NCBI RefSeq assembly: GCF_001682855.1 | Contig: NZ_MAQW01000029.1 | Span: 85,616 to 123,131 of the forward strand | DNA length: 37,516 bases | Reading direction: 5' to 3' | Source of the DNA: Bacillus sp. FJAT-27264 | Lineage (GTDB): Bacteria > Bacillota > Bacilli > Paenibacillales > Paenibacillaceae | Part shown: in pieces, positions 16,196 through 23,455 of the stretch | Layout of the letters: every line of letters begins with the position of its first letter | Numbering within the stretch: the stretch's first letter is position 1 | Position numbers and translations under genes: made by a program | The notes under the pieces: model-generated | The model's input: only the letters and a program-made list of their open reading frames with translations | Databases searched by the model: none | What the model was told of the DNA's origin: nothing

Positions 16196-16588
16196 TTAAC
16201 CCCTCCCATGTTCCTTATCTATCCTAATCTCCTGATCGTGCTGTTCTTCCAGAATCCAAGATATCCGCTGCTCCAGATTCAGCTTGATCTGGTTCAATTG
16301 CACAATCTGCTTTTCAATCTCTTCCAGTTTACTTTGGTACACCGGCATCACTTCCACACAGAAGGACTCTTTGTTCTTCAGTACACAATTCAGGAAACCG
16401 GCGATCTCCTCCGTGGACAATCCAAGATTCAAATACAACTTGATGCTCTCCACAGTCTCTATAGCAAGCGGCGAATATTCCCGATAACCGTTGGCCTGAC
16501 GGACCGGTGCAATTAAGCCCTGACTTTCATAATAACGTAATGAACGGACACTAACGCCCGTCTGACGTGCAAGCTCACCTATTTTCAT
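16196..16588 (-). CDS. MerR-family transcriptional regulator
   Basis: This 130-aa regulator has the MerR N-terminal winged helix: MKIGELARQTGVSVRSLRYYESQGLI, then RQANGYREYSPLAIETVESIKLYLNLGLSTEEI. A long dimerisation coiled coil follows (SKLEEIEKQIVQLNQIKLNLEQRISWI). Cysteines at NCVLKNKESFCVEV, just before the coil, could sense thiol stress or a metal. It is first in an operon with the thioredoxin. The promoter upstream has the long spacer and dyad expected for MerR activation, so it is probably an autoregulator. Confidence 0.9.
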   Translation of the reverse strand: MKIGELARQTGVSVRSLRYYESQGLIAPVRQANGYREYSPLAIETVESIKLYLNLGLSTEEIAGFLNCVLKNKESFCVEVMPVYQSKLEEIEKQIVQLNQIKLNLEQRISWILEEQHDQEIRIDKEHGRG

Positions 16589-16626
16589 GGTATTCTCCCC
16601 GGGTTCATGAGAAATGGTCTACACAT

Positions 16627-16658
16627 AGTATAAACCCTCACATCAGTGTGAGGGTCAA
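16627..16658 (-). promoter_or_regulatory. MerR-type promoter with long spacer and dyad operator
   Basis: On the minus strand TTGACC (16653-16658) and TATACT (16627-16632) are separated by 20 bases. This is longer than the usual 17 and typical of promoters that MerR proteins untwist. The spacer carries a perfect 9-4-9 dyad, ACCCTCACA and TGTGAGGGT (16634-16655). It lies just downstream of the gerC stop of operon 2. Confidence 0.8.
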
Positions 16659-16681
16659 TCTATTTTTTGAAAAGAGACCTC

Positions 16682-17887
16682 CTAATCCGATGTTGTGCTT
16701 GAGGCCCCATAATCTTCAATATTCAGCTTTACCTCATAAGTAATCGGCACACTACTGAAGACCGTATCCCAGTTCGTCTTCACTTTGTTCCATACGGACG
16801 GATGCTGAATCTGCAGACTCTTACCGAATCCGGCAACATCTGCCTGGAGTTCATGCTGCATTTTGCGCACAGTGGTCTTGACCATATCCTGCACCTTCTT
16901 CTCCAGTGTCTCTCTCGCCTTCCGTATGGTTCCACCCACCAGCCTCTCTCCGCCGGCAAAGTAAGCCTCGGCAATTCTGCCTTTCGATTCTATGAGGACG
17001 TGGAAGGCGATCTTGTCTCCATTTACGCTGGCCTTGATCTTGCTGTCCATCCCTGTAATCTCATACGTGACGAGCTTGTTATTGTCAGAACTGTAGGTTT
17101 TGACGGAACCACCCTCCCCTTTTCCTGTTAGCCAGACCAATCCATCCAGTTCCGCTTCGTCCAGGAAACCGCCGAGCTTTCCGGTAGACCCCTTGATAAC
17201 CGCTACTCCCGAGAACTTGGTTTCCTTGCCCGATACAACCACATTTTGCAGGGCAAAGCTGGTATGACCGTGCAGCGGACCTACCACCTTCGCCATCGAT
17301 ACAGGCTCCCATATCCTTGTGATTCGCCTCCGGTTATTGAAGGTTCCATTCAGCACAAAAGCAGGGGTCTGACCCGGGAGCGAATCGCGAAAGACCTCTC
17401 GCGCCTTGCCTTTACTGATGAACAGCAGCACACTTGGCCGAATATCGTTATCTCTGCTGAAGAATTCGATGAGTTCGGAGAGCTTCGTTGTCCGTGCAAG
17501 CTCTTCACCAATGACAATGGTCTTCAAATGATGGCCGATCGGAAGGCGATTGGATCGCAGAGAGAGCTCACGTACTGCCTCAAAGATAGAATCGCCAGTC
17601 TGCGTAGCATTATAGTAGTTTTTGGACTGGGCTCCCTCCTTCTTGGAACCGATAGCACCTTGAGGAATGAGAAATTGATAGGTACAGGAAACTTTATTTC
17701 GCTTCGGGTATTCTCCGCCTTTCTGCGCAAGATCCTGCTCAGTCTCGGTTTCATCCGCGACATCCAGAGCGACTCCCGCTTCCAGGTTAACATCCTCAAT
17801 CGGCGAGCTACTCCAACAGGAAGAGAGCAGCAAACAAGCAACGATCAGCAGACTCAGACTACTGCATTGCTTCAAGACATGCTTCAT
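16682..17887 (-). CDS. gerC: Spore germination lipoprotein, GerC family (operon 2)
   Basis: This 401-aa C subunit has a signal peptide ending in lipobox LSSC (Cys24), followed by WSSSPIEDVNLEAGVALDVADE, the GerC opening. It carries family blocks such as SIFEAVRELSLRSNRLPIGHHLKTIVIGEEL and, near the end, LQADVAGFGKSLQIQHPSVWNKVKTNWDTVFSS. Relative to the other two GerC proteins it has a longer charged insert after the lipobox (ETEQDLAQKGGEYPKRNK). Its ATG overlaps the gerB stop by four bases. It is the last gene of operon 2, which has the order A-B-C. Confidence 0.94.
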   Translation of the reverse strand: MKHVLKQCSSLSLLIVACLLLSSCWSSSPIEDVNLEAGVALDVADETETEQDLAQKGGEYPKRNKVSCTYQFLIPQGAIGSKKEGAQSKNYYNATQTGDSIFEAVRELSLRSNRLPIGHHLKTIVIGEELARTTKLSELIEFFSRDNDIRPSVLLFISKGKAREVFRDSLPGQTPAFVLNGTFNNRRRITRIWEPVSMAKVVGPLHGHTSFALQNVVVSGKETKFSGVAVIKGSTGKLGGFLDEAELDGLVWLTGKGEGGSVKTYSSDNNKLVTYEITGMDSKIKASVNGDKIAFHVLIESKGRIAEAYFAGGERLVGGTIRKARETLEKKVQDMVKTTVRKMQHELQADVAGFGKSLQIQHPSVWNKVKTNWDTVFSSVPITYEVKLNIEDYGASSTTSD

Positions 17888-18969
17888 GAGCGTGCCCCCC
17901 TAAGACGTGCAATGATTAATAGCGGCAGCGGCAGCACCCCGAACAGAAAGAATGACCAGTTGCCAATCCCTGCACCAAAGGCAAATAGCCCATTCAGACT
18001 ACGAGGAATTTCTGTCACGATATATATAACGGGAAGCAGGGCAAATAAACAGTGGTCCAGAGGGATCTTCGTCAATTGTGACAACCCGAGCGCTGCTCCA
18101 TAGAAGGCAATGCAGAAGGTGCAAAAAATCTGCATAATCCAGATGGTCAGCCATAAGGATTCGAAACGCTCGAACACCAGATAGTTCACTTCAAAGCTGC
18201 GAATAAGGTCAATGAAAGGCCATGTCCGGGTAACCACACCATCTACAGAAAAGGCTCCGATACAAAGTACAACTGCCACAATGTAAAAAACCATAGCGAT
18301 TAGTGTAGCAGAAACAACTACCTTCATCGTCTTTTTCGGCTTATCCATAAAAGCAACCAGAAAGAGTAAGGCTTCCCCAGAGGTAAAGGTCAGGGCCGTT
18401 GGCTTAATAGACCGCCAAACCGGACTCATGCCCTGCCCCAGTACAGGGCGCAAATTGTTGATATCGAAGACTTGCAGACTGAGCAGACTCACGCCAAAGA
18501 ACACGGTCCAGGTAATGGGAATCATCAACCGGCACATGCGAGAGATCGCATTGATCCCTCCCCTGCATAGATAAAGGGCGACCCACATGAATATACCGGC
18601 AATAGCCCAACCAGGTGTTCCTTCCAGCAGAATAAAGACAGTCACTTCCTGCACATTACGCATCTCATAGCTGCCAATACACACAAAGTAACCAATGAGC
18701 ACCACTCCCAGCAGGATAGCCAGCGGACGACCGATAATCTTCCCACTGTATTGATAAATGGTCTGCCCAGGGAAGCGCTGACTGAGTCTGGCAATAATCA
18801 GTCCTGTAATCATGGAGAGTAGCCCTCCAAGGATTACAGAAATCCAGACATCAGGGGTTCCTGCCCGCTCAACAGTGGTCCGAGGAAGGGTAAACACACC
18901 TGCTGCAAGTACATAGTTCACCACAATAATGATTAACTCGGTCGTTGTTATCCGGTCCCTCGTTTCCAT
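17884..18969 (-). CDS. gerB: Spore germination protein, GerB family (operon 2)
   Basis: This 361-aa integral membrane protein of the APC superfamily has about ten helices and the GerB N-terminus TTELIIIVVNYVLAAGVFTLPR. The block LRPVLGQGMSPVWRSIKPTALTFTSGEALLFL corresponds to the conserved centre of the family. The in-frame GTG at 18984 is buried in the ribosome site; I prefer the ATG at 18969. It lies 39 bases after gerA and overlaps gerC by four bases. No D-subunit gene is present in this operon. Confidence 0.93.
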   Translation of the reverse strand: METRDRITTTELIIIVVNYVLAAGVFTLPRTTVERAGTPDVWISVILGGLLSMITGLIIARLSQRFPGQTIYQYSGKIIGRPLAILLGVVLIGYFVCIGSYEMRNVQEVTVFILLEGTPGWAIAGIFMWVALYLCRGGINAISRMCRLMIPITWTVFFGVSLLSLQVFDINNLRPVLGQGMSPVWRSIKPTALTFTSGEALLFLVAFMDKPKKTMKVVVSATLIAMVFYIVAVVLCIGAFSVDGVVTRTWPFIDLIRSFEVNYLVFERFESLWLTIWIMQIFCTFCIAFYGAALGLSQLTKIPLDHCLFALLPVIYIVTEIPRSLNGLFAFGAGIGNWSFFLFGVLPLPLLIIARLRGARS

Positions 18970-19008
18970 ATTTAAGCCTTTCACCTCCGTTGCTTTGATT
19001 AAACTTGC

Positions 19009-20784
19009 TTAGCCTTTCCGGATCGGGTCTTTCGGCTTCAATAACGCAGGGCGGTGCTTAAGCAGATGCAGAGGCAGCCTGATAATAAAATCCTTCCAGT
19101 CCCTTAGATGAGAGGGCACCATCAACCCCAAATAAGGTATCCCAAAGCTCTTCAGCCTGATTAAATGACTGCTCAGTAGCAGGAAGAACATGATAACACC
19201 GTACATCCCGAACACCGCTGCGAAGAACATCGCCACGAAGCGCAGCAGCCGCAGAGTGATACCCGCACTGTACATCGGCATGGCGAAGGAAGAGATGGCT
19301 GTAACTGCAACGACGATTACGAGAATAGGACTGACAATTCCCGCCTCTACCGCAGCCTGACCGATGATCAGACCGCCGACGATCCCCATTGCCGGGCCAA
19401 TCGGCTTGGGCAGCCGCAGACCCGCCTCCCTTAGGATTTCAATGGATACCTCCATAATCAGCGCCTCAATTAACGAGGGAAATGGGACGCCCTGACGGGA
19501 ACTGATGATAGATATCACCAGCTTGGTCGGAATTAGACCGGGATGAAAAGAAAGAAAGGATATATACAAAGCCGGGGCAAACAAAGAGACTAATGCCGCG
19601 AAGAACCGCAATGTCCGTAGCAGAGACCCTGCCATCCAGCGGTCAAAATAATCTTCGGGCGATTGCAGAAGCATCCCGAACGTCACCGGCATAATCAGGG
19701 CAAATGGGGTCCCATCCAGCAGGATCGCAGCTCTTCCCTCCAGCATGGCAGCCATTACACGGTCAGGTCGTTCGGTATTCTGAATCTGTTGAAAGGGACT
19801 AAGAAAGTCATCCTCGATCAGTTGCTCTACAAAACCGGACTCTTGTACATCATCAATATCTATCGTGAGCAGCCTGCGTTTGATCTCCTCCACCAGTTGC
19901 TCATTGGCTATATCCCGGATATAGGTGAGTACAAGCTCCTTCTCCACTCTTTTGCCTACGGTAAAAGAAATCATTGCCAGTTCCGTGTTCTGCCCATGCC
20001 TTCTCAGCATGGCCGTATTATCACTGAGCGTCTCATTAAAGCCAATACGCGAACCGCGCAGGAGCGCTTCAGATACCGGCTCTTCCCCGCCTCTTGTTCT
20101 GCCTTTGGGCGTGCCCAGCACGAACAATTCCTTCATGCCGTCCACCATCAGCACAGCAGAACCGAACAGTACCTTTTTCAGTGATTTTACCGGATCAATA
20201 GTGTACTCAATCTCGGAGACATGAATGATTCGCTGGGCAATAATCCGTTTCAGTTCCTCCGCTTCTGGTGCCTCGGTCATCCCTTCAAAGGGTAGAACCG
20301 CATTCATCAATGGCCTCAGAATGTTGCGGTCCATGCTGTCCTTGTCCGTCAAGCCATCCACGAACAGCAGCACGGCCTTGATCTGTAGAGCTCCGATACG
20401 TAGCTCCCTGATATTCACATCTGCCATATCGCTGCTGATCTCCTTGAATAACCGAAGGTCCTTGTCAACATTGCCTGTATAGGATGGGTCTGGATTCTCT
20501 TGTCCATCATTATTTCCAGATCCACCACTGTCATCCTGTCCTGCAATGAATGTAGTTTTGTTCGACTTCGTACCTTCTGCACCTTTTGTGCCTTTTAAAG
20601 AAGTTGCTCCACCATCCTTGTTTAAGGCGGCTTTAGCTTTCTGGCCCCGTTTGCTGATTTTGCCCTCAGATGTTCTGATCCAATCCACTGTCAGTGTGAT
20701 AAGTATGGGGACAATCAGAAGAATAAGTCCCTGGAACATGACGCTCCAGCCGGGGAACCACCCCGTGATCACGCTCCACATCAT
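19009..20784 (-). CDS. gerA: Spore germination protein, GerA family with extra N-terminal anchor (operon 2)
   Basis: This 591-aa A subunit is longer than the other two in the window (523 and about 501). An extra N-terminus contains one predicted membrane helix (VMFQGLILLIVPILITLTV) and a hydrophilic linker of about 80 residues rich in Lys, Gly, Ser and Asn (KGAEGTKSNK, then GGSGNNDGQENPDPS). The normal GerA body follows: the soluble domain, then VPFPSLIEALIMEVSIEILR with EAGLRLPKPIG, and the C-terminal helices. The start is one of two adjacent ATGs (20784 or 20781) behind AGGAGG; the track-independent earlier ATG at 20814 lacks a site. The anchor would add a membrane pass, so the topology needs thought. 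Confidence 0.92.
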   Translation of the reverse strand: MMWSVITGWFPGWSVMFQGLILLIVPILITLTVDWIRTSEGKISKRGQKAKAALNKDGGATSLKGTKGAEGTKSNKTTFIAGQDDSGGSGNNDGQENPDPSYTGNVDKDLRLFKEISSDMADVNIRELRIGALQIKAVLLFVDGLTDKDSMDRNILRPLMNAVLPFEGMTEAPEAEELKRIIAQRIIHVSEIEYTIDPVKSLKKVLFGSAVLMVDGMKELFVLGTPKGRTRGGEEPVSEALLRGSRIGFNETLSDNTAMLRRHGQNTELAMISFTVGKRVEKELVLTYIRDIANEQLVEEIKRRLLTIDIDDVQESGFVEQLIEDDFLSPFQQIQNTERPDRVMAAMLEGRAAILLDGTPFALIMPVTFGMLLQSPEDYFDRWMAGSLLRTLRFFAALVSLFAPALYISFLSFHPGLIPTKLVISIISSRQGVPFPSLIEALIMEVSIEILREAGLRLPKPIGPAMGIVGGLIIGQAAVEAGIVSPILVIVVAVTAISSFAMPMYSAGITLRLLRFVAMFFAAVFGMYGVIMFFLLLSSHLIRLKSFGIPYLGLMVPSHLRDWKDFIIRLPLHLLKHRPALLKPKDPIRKG

Positions 20785-20852
20785 TACCGCCTCCTGCTTA
20801 AGAGCTGTAGCCATATTTTCACCAAAGCAGGATTATTCATGCACACATACAA

Positions 20853-20892
20853 AAAGAGTCCAGTCTGCGGGGATTCCACAGCTGGACTCTTT
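20853..20892 (-). terminator. Terminator of the ThuA-like gene
   Basis: AAAGAGTCCAG (20853-20863) pairs perfectly with CTGGACTCTTT (20882-20892). Read leftward it ends in TTTTT. It separates the ThuA-like gene from ger operon 2. Confidence 0.85.
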
Positions 20893-20925
20893 CCAGGGTC
20901 ATACTATCTTATAACCGTATGATAA

Positions 20926-21561
20926 CTATAGCCGGGCCGCAGCCCATAATCCGCTCCGCAGGATCAATTGGCGGAACGGCTCTACCGAGAAGGATGGCAG
21001 ATGATGTCCAGGCATGAGATAGACCACACGCCCTTGACCGAATCCATGACACCAAGCCGCTTCTCTCGTAGCGCCTTCATGGAGATACTGCGCCAGCACC
21101 GTTGTCTTGAAATGCGGCTGCATTTCAAAATAATACGGCTCATCGTCAATAGCGAATGACTCGATGCCCTGCACAATCGGATGATCCGGCTGCGGGAATT
21201 CGATGTGGAGCGTCGTATATTCTGGATGGTGGGTGAAATATCCGCCCAGCACCGTGCCAAGCTCCTGCGTACGCTGCATAGAGATTCCGTTATGTACGAC
21301 AAGTAGTCCTCCTCCTCCGGCGACAAAAGAAATCAAAGCCGCAGTCTGCTGTGGAGAAAGCGGCTGATCCGAGAATTCGGTATAGGAAATGATAAGTTCA
21401 TAGCCAGCCAGCGTCTCGGGATTCAGAGAATCTAGGTCCTCGGTGCAATGCACCTCCACCTCACCTCTGAAGATATTCTCAAATTCACGGTCTACATCCT
21501 TGAACGGGTGATACTTTACATTGGAGTAGCTGCCCAAAGCTAGCGCTTTTATTGTAGTCAT
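20926..21561 (-). CDS. ThuA-like domain protein (glutamine amidotransferase-like fold)
   Basis: This 211-aa soluble protein matches the ThuA family, named after trehalose-utilisation proteins and related in fold to class I glutamine amidotransferases. Typical blocks are AALISFVAGGGGLLVVHNGIS, then LGGYFTHHPEYTTLHIEFPQPDHPIVQGIESFAIDDEPYYFEM, and the late WCHGFGQGRVVYLMPGHHLPSF. No catalytic Cys is in the amidotransferase position. The substrate is unknown, and no sugar genes are adjacent. It is a single-gene unit ended by the hairpin at 20853-20892. Confidence 0.87.
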   Translation of the reverse strand: MTTIKALALGSYSNVKYHPFKDVDREFENIFRGEVEVHCTEDLDSLNPETLAGYELIISYTEFSDQPLSPQQTAALISFVAGGGGLLVVHNGISMQRTQELGTVLGGYFTHHPEYTTLHIEFPQPDHPIVQGIESFAIDDEPYYFEMQPHFKTTVLAQYLHEGATREAAWCHGFGQGRVVYLMPGHHLPSFSVEPFRQLILRSGLWAAARL

Positions 21562-21599
21562 TTGTACACATCCTTTGGTTATTTAAGACGAACTTAATA

Positions 21600-21830
21600 T
21601 CCGAACGCAGAGCTCGATCGTCACTACGGTGAATGTTTGGACTTTCGGCCGCTGTTGTCCCCAGATTTCTTCTTTATAAACCGCTTCTAGCGGTTGAAAT
21701 CCGGTGACAGCTTATGCTTACGACGCTAGCTTTCCTGCGGAAAGCTTTCAGGCGAACGCTTTCGCTCCTACAGTTCCAAACCTTCCCCTTCATTCCTTCT
21801 CGCTTTTTGTCGATTTCTTTTATTCGTCTT
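21600..21830 (-). repeat. Dispersed structured repeat, inverted and modular copy
   Basis: The stretch 21677-21781, read on the minus strand, aligns with 37162-37263. Shared pieces in order are GTTTGGAACTG, CGTTCGC, TGAAAGCTT, AGCTAGC, GATTTCAA and CTAGAAGCGGT. After that the two copies diverge: this one lacks the large palindrome and continues into a different non-coding module. Two perfect hairpins are seen, AGCTTTCC-TGC-GGAAAGCT (21728-21746) and AACCGCT-TCT-AGCGGTT (21679-21695). The whole gap 21562-21859 holds no credible gene. Confidence 0.65.
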
Positions 21831-21859
21831 ATATAGAATATTTACCTCTTCACTAGAAC

Positions 21860-22582
21860 CTACCAAGGCCAAGGTTGGCCCTCCAGATCGAGATACGCAG
21901 ACTCTTCACTCAAATACTGCTTATGATTCTGTACCAGCGCCATAATTTTGTAGGCCGACTCTTCTGGCGTTGTAGTCGCATTCTCATCGATCTTCCCACC
22001 CATGTAGGTCTGAAGCCAGCCTGGATGGAAGATCATCACCTGTCCGCCCAGCTCCTTCAGATGATTGTGCAGCAGGGAGGACTGCATATTGAGCGCCGAC
22101 TTGGACATACAGTAACCATACATGTTAGTGCGCTTGTTGCGGCCAACACTGCCAGCCTCCGACGAGATGTTGACAATTAACTTCTGCTCGCTCTGAAGCA
22201 GCAGTCCCATCAGTGCATTACTGACTCTTAGCGATCCCAATGTATTGACATTATAAATACGCTGCATCGCTTCAATGTCCATATCCACCAGTATTGAAGC
22301 ATTATCGGAGGATTGAATAATCCCTGCATTATTAATGATGATATCGACATGCCTTGTTCTGCTGGCAATCATTCTTGCAGCTCTCTTGACGCTGTCACTG
22401 TCCCCAATATCAAGCGGAACCAGATCCAATTGATTCGGGTATTGATCCTTAAGCGCTTTCAGAAAATCAGAATCTTCCAAGTATTGACCGGCAAATACCT
22501 GATACTGATTCTCCAGCAGCCAGCGGGTAAGAAACAGTCCAAGTCCCCGGTCCGCACCGGTAATACAAGCAACCTTATTCAT
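21860..22582 (-). CDS. Short-chain dehydrogenase/reductase
   Basis: This 240-aa Rossmann-fold oxidoreductase has the cofactor motif CITGADRGLGLFL, the NNAG motif in DIIINNAGII, and the catalytic Ser and Tyr-x-x-x-Lys in VNISSEAG and YGYCMSKSALN. The substrate is not predictable. The in-frame GTG at 22594 lies inside the ribosome site GGGAG; the ATG at 22582 is preferred. A repeat-bearing gap follows it and the brxC promoter region precedes it, so it is probably a single-gene unit. Confidence 0.92.
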   Translation of the reverse strand: MNKVACITGADRGLGLFLTRWLLENQYQVFAGQYLEDSDFLKALKDQYPNQLDLVPLDIGDSDSVKRAARMIASRTRHVDIIINNAGIIQSSDNASILVDMDIEAMQRIYNVNTLGSLRVSNALMGLLLQSEQKLIVNISSEAGSVGRNKRTNMYGYCMSKSALNMQSSLLHNHLKELGGQVMIFHPGWLQTYMGGKIDENATTTPEESAYKIMALVQNHKQYLSEESAYLDLEGQPWPW

Positions 22583-22712
22583 TGCTTTGGTCACTCCCGT
22601 CGAATGGTAATTATTTCATTAACCCCCTCACCTTAGCATGCGAAAATAGATTTTTCAATACCTGCCGGACCATCCGCCGGAGCGGCCATTATAAACACGG
22701 ATAATAATTTTT

Positions 22713-22740
22713 TTGCTTTAATTTTTAACTATGTTACAAT
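22713..22740 (+). promoter_or_regulatory. Tentative promoter of brxC
   Basis: TTGCTT (22713-22718) and TACAAT (22735-22740) are 16 bases apart and lie 75 bases before the brxC start. The -10 box is good and the -35 box is fair. Confidence 0.4.
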
Positions 22741-22814
22741 CATGATTACAGGTTGCCAATCGCCCTGATAATGCCTTAAATTTAAATAAAAAAACGTACA
22801 GGAAGGTGATCCAT

Positions 22815-23141
22815 TTGTCTATTCAACAACTGCATACACTGGATGATCTACAACAATATGTTGGGCAGCCAGGCAAGAAGCTGCTCTTCAAACACAGCAC
22901 AACCTGCCCGATCAGTGCCAAAGCGCATGAAGAGTTCCAAGCCTTCCTTAAAGACTCGGACACTACAGCAGCCATCGTTCATGTCATTGAAGATCGCCCG
23001 GTCTCCAATCAAATTGCTGAAGATTTCGGCATTAAACATGAATCGCCACAGCTCTTCCTTCTTGAAGACAGTGAGGTCCGCTGGAATACCTCCCATTGGA
23101 AGATCACTAAAGACGCTATCAAAGAGGCTGTAAGCCAATGA
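22815..23141 (+). CDS. brxC: Bacilliredoxin BrxC (YtxJ family)
   Basis: This 108-aa thioredoxin-fold protein has the YtxJ/DUF2847 active site HSTTCPISAKAHEEFQAF, with the single cysteine followed by Pro-Ile-Ser, and the segment GIKHESPQLFLLEDSEVRWNTSHWKIT that contains the cis-proline. BrxC removes bacillithiol from S-bacillithiolated proteins, so its presence implies a bacillithiol-making organism. The start is probably the TTG at 22815 because GGAAGG lies eight bases upstream; the GTG at 22806 is inside that site. Its stop overlaps the start of the glutaredoxin gene by four bases. Confidence 0.9.
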   Translation: MSIQQLHTLDDLQQYVGQPGKKLLFKHSTTCPISAKAHEEFQAFLKDSDTTAAIVHVIEDRPVSNQIAEDFGIKHESPQLFLLEDSEVRWNTSHWKITKDAIKEAVSQ

Positions 23142-23380
23142 GCGAACAAGTGATTGTCTATTCCACATCGAGCTGCAGCGACTGCAACCTGGTCAAGCAA
23201 TTCCTTACTGAACAAGGCGTTCCCTTTGAAGTAAGAGACATCATGACCAGCGCTACTTATCAAGAAGAAGTTGAGAAATTGGGCTTCATGGGCATTCCAG
23301 TGACCGTATCCGGTACCCACGCGGTCAAAGGGTTCAACCACGAGGAACTTAAATCGCTGATTGAATCAGCTGCTAAATAA
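23138..23380 (+). CDS. Glutaredoxin-family protein
   Basis: This 80-aa glutaredoxin fold has the redox motif STSSCSDCNLVKQFL (CSDC) and the cis-proline segment GFMGIPVTVSGTHAVKGFN. CxxC with Ser-Asp between is uncommon; NrdH-like and YruB-like proteins are the nearest style. Its ATG overlaps the brxC stop (ATGA), so the two products are made together and may work in the same bacillithiol-linked reduction pathway. It ends just before the terminator shared with the kdp operon. Confidence 0.88.
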   Translation: MSEQVIVYSTSSCSDCNLVKQFLTEQGVPFEVRDIMTSATYQEEVEKLGFMGIPVTVSGTHAVKGFNHEELKSLIESAAK

Positions 23381-23411
23381 TTTAATACATTAAGCATTAT
23401 GTACTCTATAC

Positions 23412-23455
23412 AAAAGGGGATCTCTCAAGCCATCAGGCTGCAGAGATCCCCTTTT
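23412..23455. terminator. Bidirectional terminator between glutaredoxin gene and kdp operon
   Basis: AAAAGGGGATCTCT (23412-23425) pairs perfectly with AGAGATCCCCTTTT (23442-23455), with T-runs in both directions. It ends the convergent glutaredoxin and kdp units; the last T lies in the kdpD-like stop codon. Confidence 0.9.

Noticed and set aside
17246..18103. Plus-strand ORF of 285 codons
   Set aside because: It is antisense to gerC and gerB of operon 2 and has no recognisable domain or ribosome site.
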